Part shown: piece after piece, positions 11,010-11,682 of the stretch
How positions within the stretch are numbered: position 1 is the stretch's first letter
Layout of the letters: the number at the start of each line of letters is the position of its first letter
Assembly (NCBI GenBank): GCA_903644035.1
Contig: CAHJXG010000304.1
Coordinates: 1 to 11,682, forward strand
DNA from: Rhodospirillales bacterium
GTDB lineage: Bacteria > Pseudomonadota > Alphaproteobacteria > Acetobacterales > Acetobacteraceae
DNA: 11,682 nucleotides
Direction: 5' to 3'
The notes under the pieces: generated by a model
Databases searched by the model: none
What the model saw: the letters and a program-made list of their open reading frames with translations, nothing else
Told to the model about the DNA's origin: nothing
Translations under genes and position numbers: made by a program

Positions 11010-11682
11010 ATGACCCCTGACGAGTTCCGTGCCCACGGGCACCGCCTGATCGACGTGATCGCCGACTACCGCGCGACGCTCGCGGACCGCCCGGTCATGG
11101 CGCCGAGCGAACCCGGCGCCATACGTGCCTTGCTGCCCACCGAGCCGCCGCGCGACGGCGAGCCGTTCGCCCAGGTGATCGAGGACCTTGAGCGCCTGGT
11201 GCTGCCGGGCCTCTCGCACTGGCAGCATCCCCGCTTCTTCGGCTACTTCCCCGCCAATTCGCTGCTCGCCGGCGTGCTTGGCGACCTCGCCAGCACCGGC
11301 CTCGGCGTGCTCGGCCTCTCCTGGCAGTCCAGCCCGGCGCTCACCGAGCTGGAGGAGGTCGTGACCGACTGGATGCGGCAGATGCTCGGCCTCAGCGCCG
11401 CGTGGAGCGGCGTCATCCAGGACACGGCCTCCACCAGCACGCTGGTGTCGCTGATCTGCGCGCGGGAGCGGGCGACCGGCTTCGCGCTGGCCCGCGGCGG
11501 CTTGCAGGCGGAGCCGGCGCCCTTGGCCGTCTATGTCTCGGCCCAGAGCCACAGCTCCGTGGACAAGGCGGCGCTGCTGGCGGGGTGGGGCCGCGACACC
11601 GTGCGGCTGGTGCCCTGCGACGCCGCCCACGCGATGCGGCCGGACGCGCTGGAGGCGATGATCGCGGGGGACCGCCGCGCCG
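11010..11682 (+). CDS. Pyridoxal-phosphate-dependent amino acid decarboxylase, group II (3' partial)
   Basis: The frame is open from the ATG at 11010 to the window end, 224 residues of a protein that is usually 470-490. GGAGG at 11001-11005 sits 4 bases before the start. The sequence fits the aromatic-L-amino-acid/tyrosine decarboxylase type: EFRAHGHRLIDVIADYRATL at the start, then SHWQHPRFFGYFPANSLLAG, WQSSPALTELEEVVTDWM, GVIQDTASTSTLVSLICARE, and AQSHSSVDKAALLAGWG with the histidine that stacks on the cofactor. The PLP-binding lysine lies beyond the window. Substrates of this group include Tyr, Trp, Phe and DOPA, giving amines; which one applies cannot be told from this half. The start and reading frame are secure. 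Confidence 0.93.
   Translation, partial: MTPDEFRAHGHRLIDVIADYRATLADRPVMAPSEPGAIRALLPTEPPRDGEPFAQVIEDLERLVLPGLSHWQHPRFFGYFPANSLLAGVLGDLASTGLGVLGLSWQSSPALTELEEVVTDWMRQMLGLSAAWSGVIQDTASTSTLVSLICARERATGFALARGGLQAEPAPLAVYVSAQSHSSVDKAALLAGWGRDTVRLVPCDAAHAMRPDALEAMIAGDRRA

Overview
The window is GC-rich coding DNA (roughly 70% G+C by eye, with strong G/C preference at third codon positions). Genes are tightly packed and carry GGAGG-type ribosome binding sites. The gene set suggests an alphaproteobacterium, perhaps of the Rhodospirillales/Acetobacteraceae type: a CsbD gene paired with a four-helix membrane protein, a stand-alone zwf, and an oxalate-type MFS carrier. This is an inference from gene content, not a measured placement. 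No RNA genes, transposases, integrases or CRISPR arrays were seen.

Region 1 (1-2419, + strand) is a nickel-pincer-nucleotide cofactor module. It holds the 3' part of larE (sulfur insertion), then larB (carboxylase/hydrolase) overlapping it by 4 bases, then 9 bases later an aldo/keto reductase with a twin-arginine-type leader. larC and any LarA-type racemase or epimerase are not in view and may lie upstream. Region 2 (2455-3480, + strand) encodes two envelope proteins of unknown function: a 56-residue lipoprotein and a 276-residue exported protein starting with TTG. Region 3 (3596-4891, + strand) is an MFS carrier closely resembling the oxalate:formate antiporter OxlT, keeping its two cationic substrate-binding residues.

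Region 4 (4964-6949, - strand) is a 661-residue glycoside hydrolase: a TIM barrel of the GH5/DUF4038 type, a beta-sandwich and two tandem CBM60-like modules. It converges on the MFS gene across a strong bulged hairpin. Upstream of it is a 192-base, AT-richer stretch unlike the rest of the window. Region 5 (7142-7930, - strand) is a fumarylacetoacetate-hydrolase-family enzyme, divergent from zwf (8075-9556, + strand).

Region 6 (9736-10930, + strand) is a two-gene unit: a CsbD protein with a membrane-anchor tail, and a membrane protein with a long amphipathic segment. A perfect 13-bp inverted repeat closes it. Region 7 (11010 to the window end) is the N-terminal part of a group II pyridoxal-phosphate amino acid decarboxylase.

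Most of the window looks like a mosaic of short metabolic units. The most unusual unit is the lar genes coupled to an apparently exported aldo/keto reductase. The second is a leaderless, two-CBM glycoside hydrolase behind an AT-rich upstream region. No intergenic stretch exceeds 300 bases; the longest are 6950-7141 and 9557-9735.
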